A stretch of DNA of 64,000 bases. It comes from Paraspadella gotoi. Taxonomy: Eukaryota > Chaetognatha. The stretch spans positions 29,158,079 to 29,222,078 of the forward strand of contig CM119263.1 of the NCBI GenBank assembly GCA_051294375.1. The letters are read 5' to 3'. A program made the position numbers and the translations under genes. Each line of letters opens with the position of its first letter. Within the stretch, counting starts at the first letter, position 1. This document shows positions 23,301-39,200 of this stretch, piece after piece. A model generated the notes under the pieces. That model had not been told where the DNA came from. It did not search any database and saw only the letters and a list, made by a program, of their open reading frames with translations.

Positions 23301-25655
23301 AGGAAGAGAAGAAGTAGAGAAAGAAAAAGAGAAAGCAAAAGAGAGAAAGAGAAAACAAAATATAGAATTCGAATTTGATGGTATCCTTTCGTTTCAATGT
23401 GTTATGAGATTAGCAAAAATATTTGTTTTGTTACAACAACAATTTTATTTGATATAAAAAACAGACATGTTTCGAATCTGTTTCAAGTCTTTATCAGCGC
23501 ATTCAAGAGCCAGAGTTAAAGAGAAAATACCATTAAATACTTTAGTTTGTTTTAAATCTTAATATTTTAAATTTAAAGTTAAATTATAAAATTAACCGAT
23601 CTTAACGGTTAACCGTTAAAAATGTTAGTTTTAACGGTTAAGCGAATTTTCTAAAAAATTAACGGTTATCGGAACTCTAGTAGCAACCGTATTCATTAGG
23701 GGCCAGGTTGGTTGAGCAGGGAAACCTCGCGAAGAAAACGCTGTTACAATCACCTGGGCAGCAGATGTTGGTCCTCGCCTCGGATATTTCGATGGTTAGG
23801 TAATGCTTGATGCAGACGAGACAGGACCGGTGTGAGCAGGTGGAAATGTGCGGAAACTGATCCGAAGGCTTGCGGCTGAGACATAAAGGGCACTCCATCT
23901 TTTCGGGCGTCGGATTCGGCGAAGTTTCGTTTTCGGCCATCGGGACTCGCGTATCGAGGCCTGCCGGGTCCAAGGAGGAAGCGACCCCGAAGGAGTTGGT
24001 CACCGCCGAGGAATTCATTGCTCTTTTTTCCTGGAGAAGCAAGGGTCGAAGAGATGAGTTATTTGAAAAGTATAATACGTTTTATAAATAAGTTGATTTT
24101 TTTATAAACTTAACGTAACAAAATTTAAAATTTGGGAGAAATTTCAAAAAATGTTTTTCAACGACTCCTAAATTTGCTTTTGCGCAGAAAATTGACGTAT
24201 ATATTTTTAGTGAGAAAATAGCGGCTGTGTCCAAAAAGAGAAATGAGATCAAAAATTGCAGAACTTTTATCGGAACGTTTTAAAAATACATATCGTACCT
24301 ATAATTCATATAAACATATACAAATGCATTATTTACCGAGGTGTAAAAAGGTTCCCTCGCATAATTTAATTTTGTACAATAAAAGAAACGAGATTATGTC
24401 ATCGATCTTCTCTATCTGCGGGAACTTTTGAATGACCTTTGGATTATCGAACTTCGTGTCATTCTTGAGTCATACATAGATTTACGGAGTCAGCTTTAAA
24501 GTTTCACAAGTGATTTTATAAAAATAAACAAGTGACGAGGATAGGCCAGAAGCGGTGACTTTCGCCAATCGCAAGTTTACTGCTAAGAAAAAGACTTAGC
24601 TGCCGAAGCACTTATTGGTCAACTTCAAGTTACAATTTTAAGAAGGGAGAGCGAGTGCCATTTCCAATATTTGAATTAATGATTTTTGATTTGAGCGAAA
24701 AAGAAAATGTTTAGACCCAACCTTAGATAAACAAATGAAAGGTATAAGTAGCTTCGTACTTAATGACATGGGCCATGGATCGTTTTTTGACCTATAAAAA
24801 TACGAACTTACCTCCAGAACCGAATCTCTGGCGGCGCCGACGCCGTCTCCAACGCTAGATGAGGAAACTAGCTCGGGGTTTCCTTTGGCGACGACAACGC
24901 CACGCCCACCGTTGGCGACGTTCGACGAGGCGCCGGAACTCCGCTGGCGCTGCATCGAGGGAAAAGGCGCGCCACGTCGAGTTTTTAAGACTCCCCACGA
25001 TGAGTTGGAACTGGCGTCGAGGAGCGCCGGCGTTTCAAGGTCTTGGTCGCCGTCTTCTCTCACGTTGTACTTTTTTGATTTTCGACGTTCTGTGTGAGAG
25101 TGATAAATAGTTATTTAATAGATAAATCATACGTAAAACCAGTGACTACAGGTACGCTTCGTGAAAGTATCTGGAAACCTGCTGAACGTCTCAATCTAAA
25201 TATCCGTTGCCAAATGGGCAGAAGACGACAAGAGGGCGAGTTGCGAGAATTGAGAGAGATTTGTCGTTGCGGTCGAGATTTGGATTCATCCAGAGGATTC
25301 AGCGCAGCTTTGCTTTCGTCCGCACAATTTGCTGTGAAAAAACGGAAAACCTTAGTTTTTTGGGTAAATAAATAAAAAACAAACTCATTTCTGATGTCTC
25401 GTTAATAAAATGATGAATTAATAAATACCTTATAATTTATATAAATTATATAATATAACTCATCCAACGTCTTTACAAAGCATTATTTTCAAATTTTATT
25501 TGTAGTTTCCCTCTCCGAGTCATAGTTGTTAATCTACCGTTCATCATGCTCGCGTTTTCGTTGTCCTCCGAGAAGAACTCTCTCTCCTCCGTGACGGCCG
25601 ACTCGTCGAGCCCGTGGAAGGAGCGCCCCGAGTCGAGGCTCCCGCCGAAATCCAT
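17361..25655 (-). CDS. RNF19: RBR-type E3 ubiquitin ligase, RNF19A/B orthologue (first seven exons; RING2 not in window)
   Basis: Exons on the minus strand, all phase-consistent: 25655-25538 (ATG), 25089-24812, 24030-23754, 18235-18094, 18031-17880, 17728-17635, 17419-17361. Exon 3 carries RING1 ([20 protein letters not shown] with H-R-S-C-L-V-C). The splice into exon 4 restores the final C-P-E-C. Exons 4-5 encode the linker and IBR ([16 protein letters not shown], then [12 protein letters not shown]). These match vertebrate RNF19A/B almost residue for residue, from knowledge of that family. RNF19 is a membrane-anchored RING-IBR-RING ligase whose catalytic cysteine lies in RING2, followed by two transmembrane helices. 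Neither could be found in this window: after exon 7 (a Ser/Gly/Arg-rich linker with a GTAAGT donor at 17360) come only the satellite and the opposite-strand mosaic gene. The start ATG at 25655 follows an in-frame TAA. Confidence 0.93.
18500..20460. other. RNF19 intron 3, AT-rich part
   Basis: Downstream part of the 5.5-kb intron between exons 3 and 4. It is AT-rich, with a purine-rich (GA) low-complexity block at about 19500-19850. No gene seen. Confidence 0.6.
20461..21879. mobile_element. Non-autonomous DNA transposon with about 50-bp terminal inverted repeats
   Basis: The left end (20461-20515) and the inverted right end (21829-21879) share attgtacaa, then tgcaaaaaaaaaaaaa, then acgcgccac and ttata. 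The interior holds further inverted subrepeats (gatcgtcgcaa near 20901 and near 21590) and A-rich or GA-rich DNA, with no transposase. It could be a MITE-like element of about 1.4 kb. I could not identify a target-site duplication, so the superfamily is open. Confidence 0.65.
22405..22659 (+). repeat. tRNA-derived SINE, copy 1
   Basis: A 255-base unit from tgtggcggtatattcacacc to gttgccata. An A-box-like ttggctcagaggg lies near 22457 and a B-box-like gtgttccatcc near 22492, the spacing expected of a pol III tRNA promoter. Its 3' body (gcgccagtgactggag ... gttgccata) recurs in the other copies. It is nested in the hAT element. Confidence 0.8.
22855..23109 (+). repeat. tRNA-derived SINE, copy 2
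   Basis: Exactly the same length and boundaries as copy 1, with only about a dozen substitutions. It lies 195 bases downstream in the same orientation, also inside the hAT element. Two close full-length copies suggest recent activity or a local duplication. Confidence 0.82.
23395..23530 (-). repeat. Degenerate relative of the hammerhead-like repeat
   Basis: On the minus strand this reads CTGATAA, an imperfect stem, then GAAAC and atgtc, followed by a tail resembling the arms at 15.1 kb. One core base differs (CTGATAA instead of CTGATGA). I interpret it as a decayed copy of the same terminal-repeat family, here embedded in the hAT element. Confidence 0.45.
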
Positions 25656-26206
25656 ATCGGCGTTTTTCACGCGGTCACGCCCTCCGTCAGTTTATAAGCG
25701 TCATTAAATAAAAGCCTCTTTCCTTCATAACTGAAGATAAATATGACATTGAAATGTTCAAGCTGTTTTGGTAGACTATTCCGTAAATAATAATTAAGAA
25801 AAAATAGTTATGTCAACGAAGAGAGTTACGAGCAAAACTTTACGATAAAACCTACGCTTGCTAAAACTAAGATAATGTAATGAATCGGGTCTGATTTTTA
25901 ATTTTAATCTTCTTTTTTAATTAATGATAAAACCTGAATTTCGAAAATATATGTTTAGGCGTATTAAACCTTCGAATATATATATATTCATTATTCATAT
26001 ATAGTTTTTATAAATATTGTTAAACACATTTAGTGTATCGAGAGATAATTTTTGTTGAAGATGAACACTAGTGCCGAACATCTACATAGTTCTTTAAAGA
26101 CGAGACAGGTTTGTGTAACGAATTCATTATACAACTACGATTTGGGCTTGACATCAAAAGTGCTGCTTCCGCCGGGGGGACATTACGATTGACTAGTCAG
26201 GATTAA
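25656..26206. other. Spacer between RNF19 and SOCS
   Basis: An AT-rich intergenic stretch of 550 bases between the RNF19 start codon and the SOCS stop. The genes are in tandem on the minus strand, so it must contain the SOCS 3' end and the RNF19 5' region. No canonical AATAAA was located with confidence. Confidence 0.5.
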
Positions 26207-29200
26207 TCATGGTACAACCCCTCCTTGAGAGGAGTGGGTCGTTTCGTAACGCCTCTCTCGAATCTTCTGCTTGTAGTGATAATATTTCAAGTAGTCCTTT
26301 GAAACGTTGGGCAGTTGCAGCAAGTTGATGCCGTCATACGAGAGATTCTTGCAAATGACGGCACGGCACAGATGCTGCAGGCTGAACACGAAGCTCCGGT
26401 TCAAAGGGATCGTCAGCATGGGTTCGAAGAACATGCAGCACGAGGGATCTTTGTAATGTTCGATGAGGCCGCAGACGGTGTCGCTGCTGAAGACTCCCGG
26501 GTCAAGGGCGTCGAAGGAGAATTTGTGCTGCCATTGCTCGATCCGCGCGTGGAGCGATCGACCGTAGCGACGGAAAGAAACGGAGAAAAGAAAATCCTCT
26601 TGCGCCGAGTCGCGCAGCAGAAAAGTGCCTTCGGGTTTGTTATCCAGCAGACGCTCGGCCTCGTAGCGATCCATCACGCCCCAATAGAAGGAGCAGGCGG
26701 TGATTTCTTTGAGGTCGTTGACCAGATGGTGCATGTAATCAATCTGAGTGTGCACCGTGCGGGGAATAAGGCGCCCGTCGGGTCCCAGGCTTCCGTACTC
26801 TGACTTTTGAGTCTCGGAGGTGAGGGCCACGCCTCCCAGCGACCCTTCCTCGTCGGAGGAGAGCCTGGCGGCGAGATCGCGAGCGGCGGCGGCCGTGGGA
26901 AAATGGCGCAGAGGATGATGGCGGGGCGGGAGGCCTGGTGGGAAAGCGGCAGGATTGGCGCCTGATAGGAAGGCGCTGATCGAGGGAAAGGGAATGCCTT
27001 CGGCCAGGAGGGCCTGGTGGTTGCTGTGTGGCGGCCTCTGACGATGCAGATTCAAGGCGGTAGACAGGGACACAGCAAGCGGGTCCACGGACACGGCCTC
27101 GTCGGCATCGCCGAGACACGAATCACCGCGGGCTTCGGCGCGATTGGCCGTACCCGCGGCGCCGCTTCGACCCCAACAGGAGGCCATCGATTCGATATCA
27201 AGGATCCGCTGGTGCCGACCCGGCGGAGCGGCGCCGTGAGCCGAGGGACGGCGGATCGGTGACCCCGTAAGGTGACCCACGACCGTCGAAATTAATTTGG
27301 AAGATGACAAACTCTTCGCGGAGGCTCGCTTGCCTGAAGGGGCGGCGCCGTCGTCTGAGGATTCGCAAACTTGACATCGGCGAAAGTTGGGACGCATCTC
27401 GAAATCTTGGGGGTGAACTCCAGAACGCGGAGGCGCAGCGGTTTCTGCTTCGAGCGCGAATCCGTGATCGTTACAACACTCGCTCGGGTCGGCGTGGAGA
27501 GCAGCGGGCGCGGCGCCGCCTTTTCCGCGACGCCGGTTTCGGGTGAAGAGAGACGTCAGATGCTTTAATTTGGATTTAGCGCCGCCTCCATGTGGGTTTA
27601 TCGCAGCTCCCTCTTTAGTCGGGTTAAAGTGAATGTGGGTCGATGACCCGACAGGTGGGGGGGGCGTCTGAGGGAGCGCTGGAGACGTCACGCGATGCGA
27701 AGGCGTCTTCTTGGCGTCCGTCTGAATGGGGGCCGCGTAGCCGTGATTCTTTGGCGTGGATGACGCCGCCGATTTTGCGGCGGCGGCGGGGACAACTGCG
27801 GCGGAATCGGTGGCGGTGCCGCCGTGGTCGGAACCGGCGTCGCTTGAGACGGATTCGTCGCGACTCTGCGCCGATCCGACGCACGACAATGGAGCCGTTC
27901 TCTCTCCTCCCTCTCCGTCGTTCCCATTGTGACCCTTTTTCCGTTTCATGAGCTTCTTGCACTTTTGCTTGACGCCGCCGCCAGAAGGCGTCAATTCGAA
28001 ACCGGAAGTGGGACACGAGGCGGAAAGTTCCGCCAAAGCATCGTTGAGTTCGGCTTTGGCGACGACCACCGCGGAAGAGGGCGTGGTCCGTTTGAGCGGC
28101 GACGCCGGCGTCGAGACGGAGACCGGAACTTGAGAATCGGAACGAACTTTAGTGACGACGGGGGCGCCGTCTTCAGCGTTTCTCGCGGCGCCAGATCGGC
28201 CGCCGACGGGGCCTTTCAAGCAAGAACGGCTGAGGTGTCCGGGAAAAACGTCCCGATTCTTTTTGGAGAGGAAATCGCGCGGAGGTTCTCCGCTGCGAGT
28301 GACTTGCATCTCGACGTGAGATTCCGAGGAATCGATGGAGGCCGTCTCGGGGCTCTTCTCGCTTTGAGATCGAAGAACGACGCGAGGGTGGAAGGGCGAA
28401 GGAACGGAGCCGCGCGAGCGATCGTGGAGGGGGCTACCGTGATCTTCGCAGGGATAGAGGGACGCCGGGACGTCGCTACGGGAGGGCGACGACGGCTTTG
28501 GTCGAGGATGGCAAGGAGAATTGTCAACCGTCCACTGGCGGGAGGCCAAGCGGGAACTGTAAAAAATACATCGACTTATGGTTTAACTTAGCAAAATAAA
28601 CTTATTATTTATTTTAAAAAATGTGATAATCTAATCGGCGTCTGGAATTTTTTATGCCACACCAAATTAATTTATAGCAACAGCCGAGTTGCCAGTGATG
28701 CCCATATAATAGTGGGGCTCAAGTCATGAATTATATAATATTCGTTACTTGATAATTGACCATTGATTTCACCTTTGAATAATAAAGTATTTATGAGTTA
28801 TGAAAAGGTCAGCCAGAATAGAGAAACTCTCAACCATTAATGTCATAATTATTCTAGCAAATTATCACAAAATTATCTAAGAATCAATAGTAAAATCCAA
28901 AAATATACCTAATAATAAAACGATACAAAAATCAATTGGACTTGAAATGATTTACTACTATATGGAAATGAGATTGATAAAAACTCAATCTCATTTAGTA
29001 TTATTCTAAGAATATCTCCTACACCCATTGGGATGAGGCATCAGGGCTTTAAAGGCTACCGACTATCAGTGACGCCTCCTGTCACTGGCGCGGTTACCCT
29101 AGGACAGTCTCGCTTTGCCAACGCAGAGGGAAGTCGTTAGGACTGTGCATGGAACGTAACGCTTGGGATGGTGCAAGATAACAGGCGAACTGGCGAAGAC

Positions 29201-30463
29201 TTTTGGAATACGCATAAGGGAGTTGATTCGGAAATTATCATTAATATGGTCGATAATAAAGTAAATAATCAAACCCTTTTGTAAATAGAATTATAGTCAT
29301 AATTTTGAAATCGTTCAAAAGTTTTAAAATACCGAATATTCTGCGTCAAAAGAGTGGGACCTGTAATGTTAACTAATGTTATGTTTTCGTTATCAAAATA
29401 GATGTAACGATTAAAGCGTCCTCGTACACACAGAATACCTGGGAGAATTCTGTGAAACTGCCTGTTGCAGACTGGCGTCCATGACTCGGACGATGCTGTG
29501 CAGCGACGTCTTTTCCAGCTCGGCCACCACCGCGGCGTTCATTGTCTTGGCCCCGGCGTTCATCGCTGCATCCACACAACTGACGAGCGACTGCAGAGAG
29601 GTGCGTTCCAATTCCGCCACCACCGACGCCTCCAGAAGTCCCAGATTATTCACGCCGGAAGCGAAAGGTGTCGCGTGTCCGCCCGAGGCGGTGGCGCCCG
29701 CCGCGAAAGAGGAAGAGCTGGATGAAGACGGGGAGGCGCGACCGCCGGCTTCGTTGGGAAGAGGAACGCCGGGGAGGTTGGAAGGTGCGCCGCAGAGACC
29801 GCCGGCGGATAAGGTGGCGAATCGAGCGGTGGTGCAAGCTCGACGGGAAAGACTCGAAGACGCCGACGCGCCTAAAGGAGACAAAAAACAATTTGTTGGA
29901 TCCTCCATTTTCTTTCATCCAAAATTAATTAATATAAGAAGTGAAACCCCGCGACCGACCTGCGGAATTGGAAACCCCAAACCCGTTGTACGAGTTCCAG
30001 GTGGAAGAGACCGAGGGCGGAGATCCGCTCATCCCGCGCCATAGGGAACTACCCGTCGGGAAGGGAGGCACCGCCGAGAAGGTGTGTTGACCGTGAATCC
30101 CGTGACAGTTGTATGGATATTCTTCGTCTGAGGTCGTCGTAGATCAATGAATGAATGAATGAATGAATGAATTATTGAAAATATCCATCGATAACATTTC
30201 AAATCATAATTCATAGAAACAGAGTCGCCATATCAATCACCCGAGTGGCTTGGAGGGGCGGAGGCTCCTAGACACGGCGCGCCGGAGATCGGCAGAGGCG
30301 ACGTGCTGCGAAGTTGTCGAATGTGATTGGACTCGATGATTTGCTGCAACGCCATCTCCTGCTCGGCGCTCAAAGGTGGAAAATTGACGACGGCGTCGGC
30401 GCTGTGATCGTGGGCGCCCATCGTCGTCGGAGATCGACGCTGTTGAGAAACGTCGTCGTCCAT
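26207..30463 (-). CDS. SOCS5: SOCS4/5-class suppressor of cytokine signalling, long N-terminal extension
   Basis: Exons 30463-30241, 30127-29960, 29871-29439 and 28556-26207 (stop TGA) join in matching phases to about 1057 codons. The SH2 domain starts near residue 899 ([20 protein letters not shown]) with [19 protein letters not shown], including the phosphotyrosine-binding arginine. The SOCS box follows with a BC box (LQHLCRAVI) and a Cul5 box (LPNVSKDYL). SOCS4/5 proteins recruit Elongin B/C-Cul5 to degrade phosphotyrosine receptors and dampen JAK/EGFR signalling in the cytosol. The motif [12 protein letters not shown] just before SH2 is typical of the SOCS4/5 group. The last exon cannot be the whole gene: it begins at a clean TTTTTTACAG acceptor and has no ATG near its start. 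The N-terminal 275 residues are Ser/Ala/Arg-rich and carry a duplicated segment. Attachment of exons 1-3 rests on phase and splice signals only. Confidence 0.9.
28621..29438 (-). other. SOCS intron 3 with a SINE fragment
   Basis: AT-rich intron between exons 3 and 4 of the SOCS gene. Apart from the truncated SINE at 29020-29174, nothing is recognised. Confidence 0.6.
29020..29174 (-). repeat. tRNA-derived SINE, truncated copy 3
   Basis: The reverse complement matches copies 1 and 2 from caccatccc to the catcccaatggg segment, including taacgacttccctctgcgtt and gtaaccgcgccagtgac. The 5' head and the final bases are missing. Orientation is opposite to the other copies. Confidence 0.82.
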
Positions 30464-33400
30464 CGCTTCTGCTTCGAGGACGAGAGTTATGTCGCTCAAG
30501 CGCCGCCCGGTTGCTCAAATCACTTCTCGATTAAAAATTTCTTTTATTTTTTTCGTTTATTTTTTTAAAACTCGATTAGTCTCGTTTTGCACCGAAGAGT
30601 GAAGACTGAACTCTATCGTAATATAACCTAAAATTCCCTATATATCCGAAGTTTTTGCAAATATGAAAACTATTTTTTACGGAGGCAAACTTAAAAAGAT
30701 TTTTTAATCAACGTAAATTTAAAAACCAATTCAGTTTCAAAATGAGAATTAGAGAATAAAATTAGTCTTGATCTCAGCCCTTAATATGATTTCAACTTCT
30801 GGTTTCGCCATTTAATTAAGAGATCACTAACGACAACGTCGCCAATCATCGTCATCGTTCTCTTTCTATCAGGGCGTTTTCGGTGTCAAAGAAGTGATAT
30901 TTTCGTTTGATTTGTTGAACAGCATTTGTGTAATTAAAACACGAGGAGAAAAGCAAAACAAAAACCGCAAACTATTTTTTTAAAAAATGAAAAACATATT
31001 TCAAAATCTTACGATGTAATAATTAATATAAAATTACAGGCTGCAGGAGTGGACAACATTTTTTTGTTGCGAATCAGACTAAAATTTTCAGAAACAAATG
31101 AACAGCGAAAATCGAACGACATAAAAGAGCGAAAACTAGCGACATCTTTAATCCTTGCTCTTCTCTTCTCACTTACTATTAAAAGTGTTATCATGAATAA
31201 TAAGAAATTTAATGAGATAGAATATATTAAGAAATGCAAAAATTAATTAATTAATTTTAAAGAGTTAAAACTTGTAGTAAGTTGGTGATACAATCTTTTC
31301 GGTGATCCCGCAGTTGAATACGCTCTGGAGGCTTATTGGAAAACAAAGAGAAAGAAGATGGGAAAATAAAGTTTGTTTCTTTAAGGAAAAAAAAATTTAA
31401 GACCGTAACAACAATAATATTAAAAACTTTGATAAGCTTCACGGGCAAAGGATTTCTTTTCTTTAAAATATTAGTATTTAGTATTTATTAGTAACAGAGT
31501 TTTTATTTGTGATTACAACAATCATTTAATAATTCGGACATAATTTTAACCTTGATATCCTCTCTCACACTCTCTCTTTCCGAATTATTAAATGATTGTT
31601 GTAATGATAAATAAAAACTCTGTTACTTTATAAATATCAATATTATATTTTTTTTAAAATTTATTAATATTAAAATATTTTTTTAATTATTATATACTTA
31701 AGTTGAAACTTAATTTTAAATTTAACCCTAACTTACTCCTACCCTCACCTAAACTTACCCCTAACATATCTTTAACCCTAATTTATTTTTTTAGTTAACT
31801 TATATTTATTCTTAATTTATTCTTAACCATAATTTATTGTAACCTTCATTTTTACCCAAACATAAAACAAAAATAACAAATATTAAAAAATTATATCTGA
31901 TGTTTCTTTCTTCTTTTTTTCAGTTAATTCTTTAAGAAAAACCTTGCTCTTTGTTTTCCATATGCTTCCAGAACGTATTGATCTCCAGGAATGCCATCTT
32001 TTCTATCTAGCTTTTTGAACATAATTGCTAGTCATCTGCTGCTAATTTTCTTTTTTTTAACCTTTGCATATCTGAGAATGGTTGTTCTAAAAATTAACAA
32101 GATGAGATTAAGTATTTTAAGCAGAATTTAATTTAACAAAATGTTTGAGTGGCACCGTATATATTGTGATATAATGTTGCTACAGTGCTAAAATGTAAAC
32201 TTCATTCCATAAACTAAAATATTTATTTTCTAAAGTTTAGTATAATTTCAAAGAAATTACCATCTAAAACATAATTTATCAAGATGCAAGAAAACGGTCA
32301 TGCACTACGCGAAAATATATAATGATTTTCAGATTTGTTGACCTAATTTTAAATTATTCAATTATAAAAAAGAATATTTATTAAAGATGTAAATATTACT
32401 GGTGTATATACATTCAAGAATATAGGATCGTTAAATGCAAAGTTAGCAATCCTCTTGTAAAAAGCTACCTGAGTGAGCCAAGACAAGATTCTAATCTATT
32501 TAATATTATTTTTATTATCATATGCCATAGAAAAATAGATATCTAAAAATTATTTTGTTGTACTGTAACAGAATTTAGAATTATCTCCCTCAGAAATTAA
32601 TCATTTTTTATGTGGTTAGAGGGTTTACATATATGTTAATTTTTTTTCCATAAAAGTAAAAACTTTTGTCTTATTTTTAAAAAGTACATAGATATTTATT
32701 GAGGTATCATCATAATGTTAGTTTCTTCCTACAGTTACAGTTTTTTGTATTCTAATTGGACTATATGAATTTTCATGCAACAATTGACATCTAAAACTTT
32801 CGTTTTTTCGTCGTTATAACTTATCACTTATAAGACATCACTATTGGACATAGTCTGCAAAATCACGCATGACAGATCTTGACCAAAACGTACTTATTTG
32901 AGATCCCTTTGAAGAGTCAAGTTCTTTATGACCTTCGAAAAAACATTAGTTCATTGTTATTGCTTGGCTGTTGATTTCAGTGGGGCACAGATACAGATTG
33001 AAAAAAAATCCACTTTGGTTACAATATATCACACTTCGACAAGTAAAAGGCAATATGAAAAATTTAATTAAGCTATATTTTAATGTAAAACAATCTCAAA
33101 TTCTAGATTTATTCTATATGTTCTTAATAATTAAACAATTAGTTAGGGATAATTATAAACTAATTTCAGTACTGATTTCAAACTATTTCTTAAAAGCAGT
33201 CTTCTTCTAATAACATAAAATTTAAAAGTTTTTAAAAAATTATGAAAATAAAAAAATTGAACATCATCGATATTAAATTGTTATTGCGATTAAACTTACA
33301 GAAAATTTACATAGAAAACCAAAAAGGCATTTAATAATATGCAAATAAATGCCGTAAAATCTCTTATTCAAAGCCTCGAGTTGCAGGAATATTTGAATCC

Positions 33401-34201
33401 TCTATAAATTTTGTAGTACTCGCGAGTACTCGCTTTTTTAGTCACTTTTCGGTCGGTCGGTCGGTCTGTCGGTATGTCTGTCCGTTGGTCTGTCCCACTT
33501 ACATTAAAACGCTTATAACTTGCCTATAGTTTGTTGCTTATTTGTTAAAAATCAAATCTAAGCGACTACTGGCGTCGCCTTTTGTTTTAAAAGAAATCTT
33601 ATAAACTATAAAGAATAAATGATATGATAAGTAAAAAGAAAAATAATGCGGCGCAACACCTTGGAATAACCGTTCCTTGTTTTCTTATCAAATTTTGATA
33701 ATTAATTTTTAAAAAATGTAGTCAATTAGGTAGTTCTTGATTTGTAGAGGATTATTATTATTCCTTTGTCTAAAATTAAAATGTTGAGATCTTTCTCGAA
33801 TAAATGCCAGCACAATTTAAAAATTCACATTTCATTCCAAACGTGTTTTAAAATTTGTGTCATGAGAAATTTAATATGGCTACCGCATATTTTCAGCATT
33901 TTACTATTTAATAATTTATTATTGGATAGACACATTTTTTTTCCTAATTCTTTGAAAAATTTCAAAAAATATATTATTATTAATTTTTTTTTCAAAAACA
34001 CAAATTTTTTATTTTGTCGTATTCTAAGCGCCTTTAGACGCTTTTAGTGATAAAACGTCAACATGCTATGCCTTGTTTTAATATCCTGTGAAGATCATGT
34101 TAAACGAAAACGTCGCGACATATAAAAGGTAAACTCATAAACATAAATTATGAAGTCGAAAGCCTGTTATTTATTTTCGTTCACGAGATACTCCACTACT
34201 T
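30464..34201. other. Intergenic region between SOCS and GDF8/11
   Basis: It contains the SOCS 5' region, a palindrome at 31491-31626, loosely telomere-like ccctaa words near 31720-31800, and a short (GGTC)n run near 33448-33500. No coding exon could be supported. Open frames here are short, AT-rich and lack splice or homology support. Confidence 0.55.
31491..31626. repeat. Palindromic repeat, 48-bp arms
   Basis: The left arm 31491-31538 (gtaacagagtttttatttgt ... aattcgga) is repeated inverted at 31579-31626 with very few changes, around a 40-base pyrimidine-rich loop. It may be a short foldback element or MITE. Confidence 0.8.
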
Positions 34202-34207
34202 TTTATT
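34202..34207 (-). terminator. Poly(A) signal of the GDF8/11 gene
   Basis: AATAAA on the minus strand, about 33 bases beyond the stop at 34240. It predicts a very short 3' UTR. Confidence 0.6.
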
Positions 34208-34239
34208 GAAGTCGTACCTCTCCGCCCTTAAGGTTTAAC

Positions 34240-39200
<4,961 letters not shown>

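Larger units (their letters stand above)
21952..23679. mobile_element. hAT-type non-autonomous element with 8-bp target duplication
   Basis: The ends are inverted copies: tagtgttccgataaccgtta on the left and, reversed, tagagttccgataaccgtta on the right, followed inward by more copies of the aaccgtta motif. The element is flanked by the same 8 bases, gtagcaac, at 21944-21951 and 23680-23687. An 8-bp duplication and a YAGNG-like terminus are hallmarks of the hAT superfamily. There is no transposase frame. It contains a pyrimidine-rich block and two SINE copies that inserted into it later. It ends 74 bases beyond the RNF19 exon 3 donor, inside the intron. Confidence 0.88.

Noticed and set aside
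26315-26803. Plus-strand frame opposite the SOCS SH2 exon, with many others opposite 26.2-30.5 kb
   Set aside because: Antisense shadow of a GC-rich coding exon, whose minus-strand SH2/SOCS match is unmistakable.
31715-31800. Interstitial telomere-like repeats (ccctaa words), also near 59235-59300
   Set aside because: Only irregular, degenerate words with no constant hexamer phase; not a telomere array.
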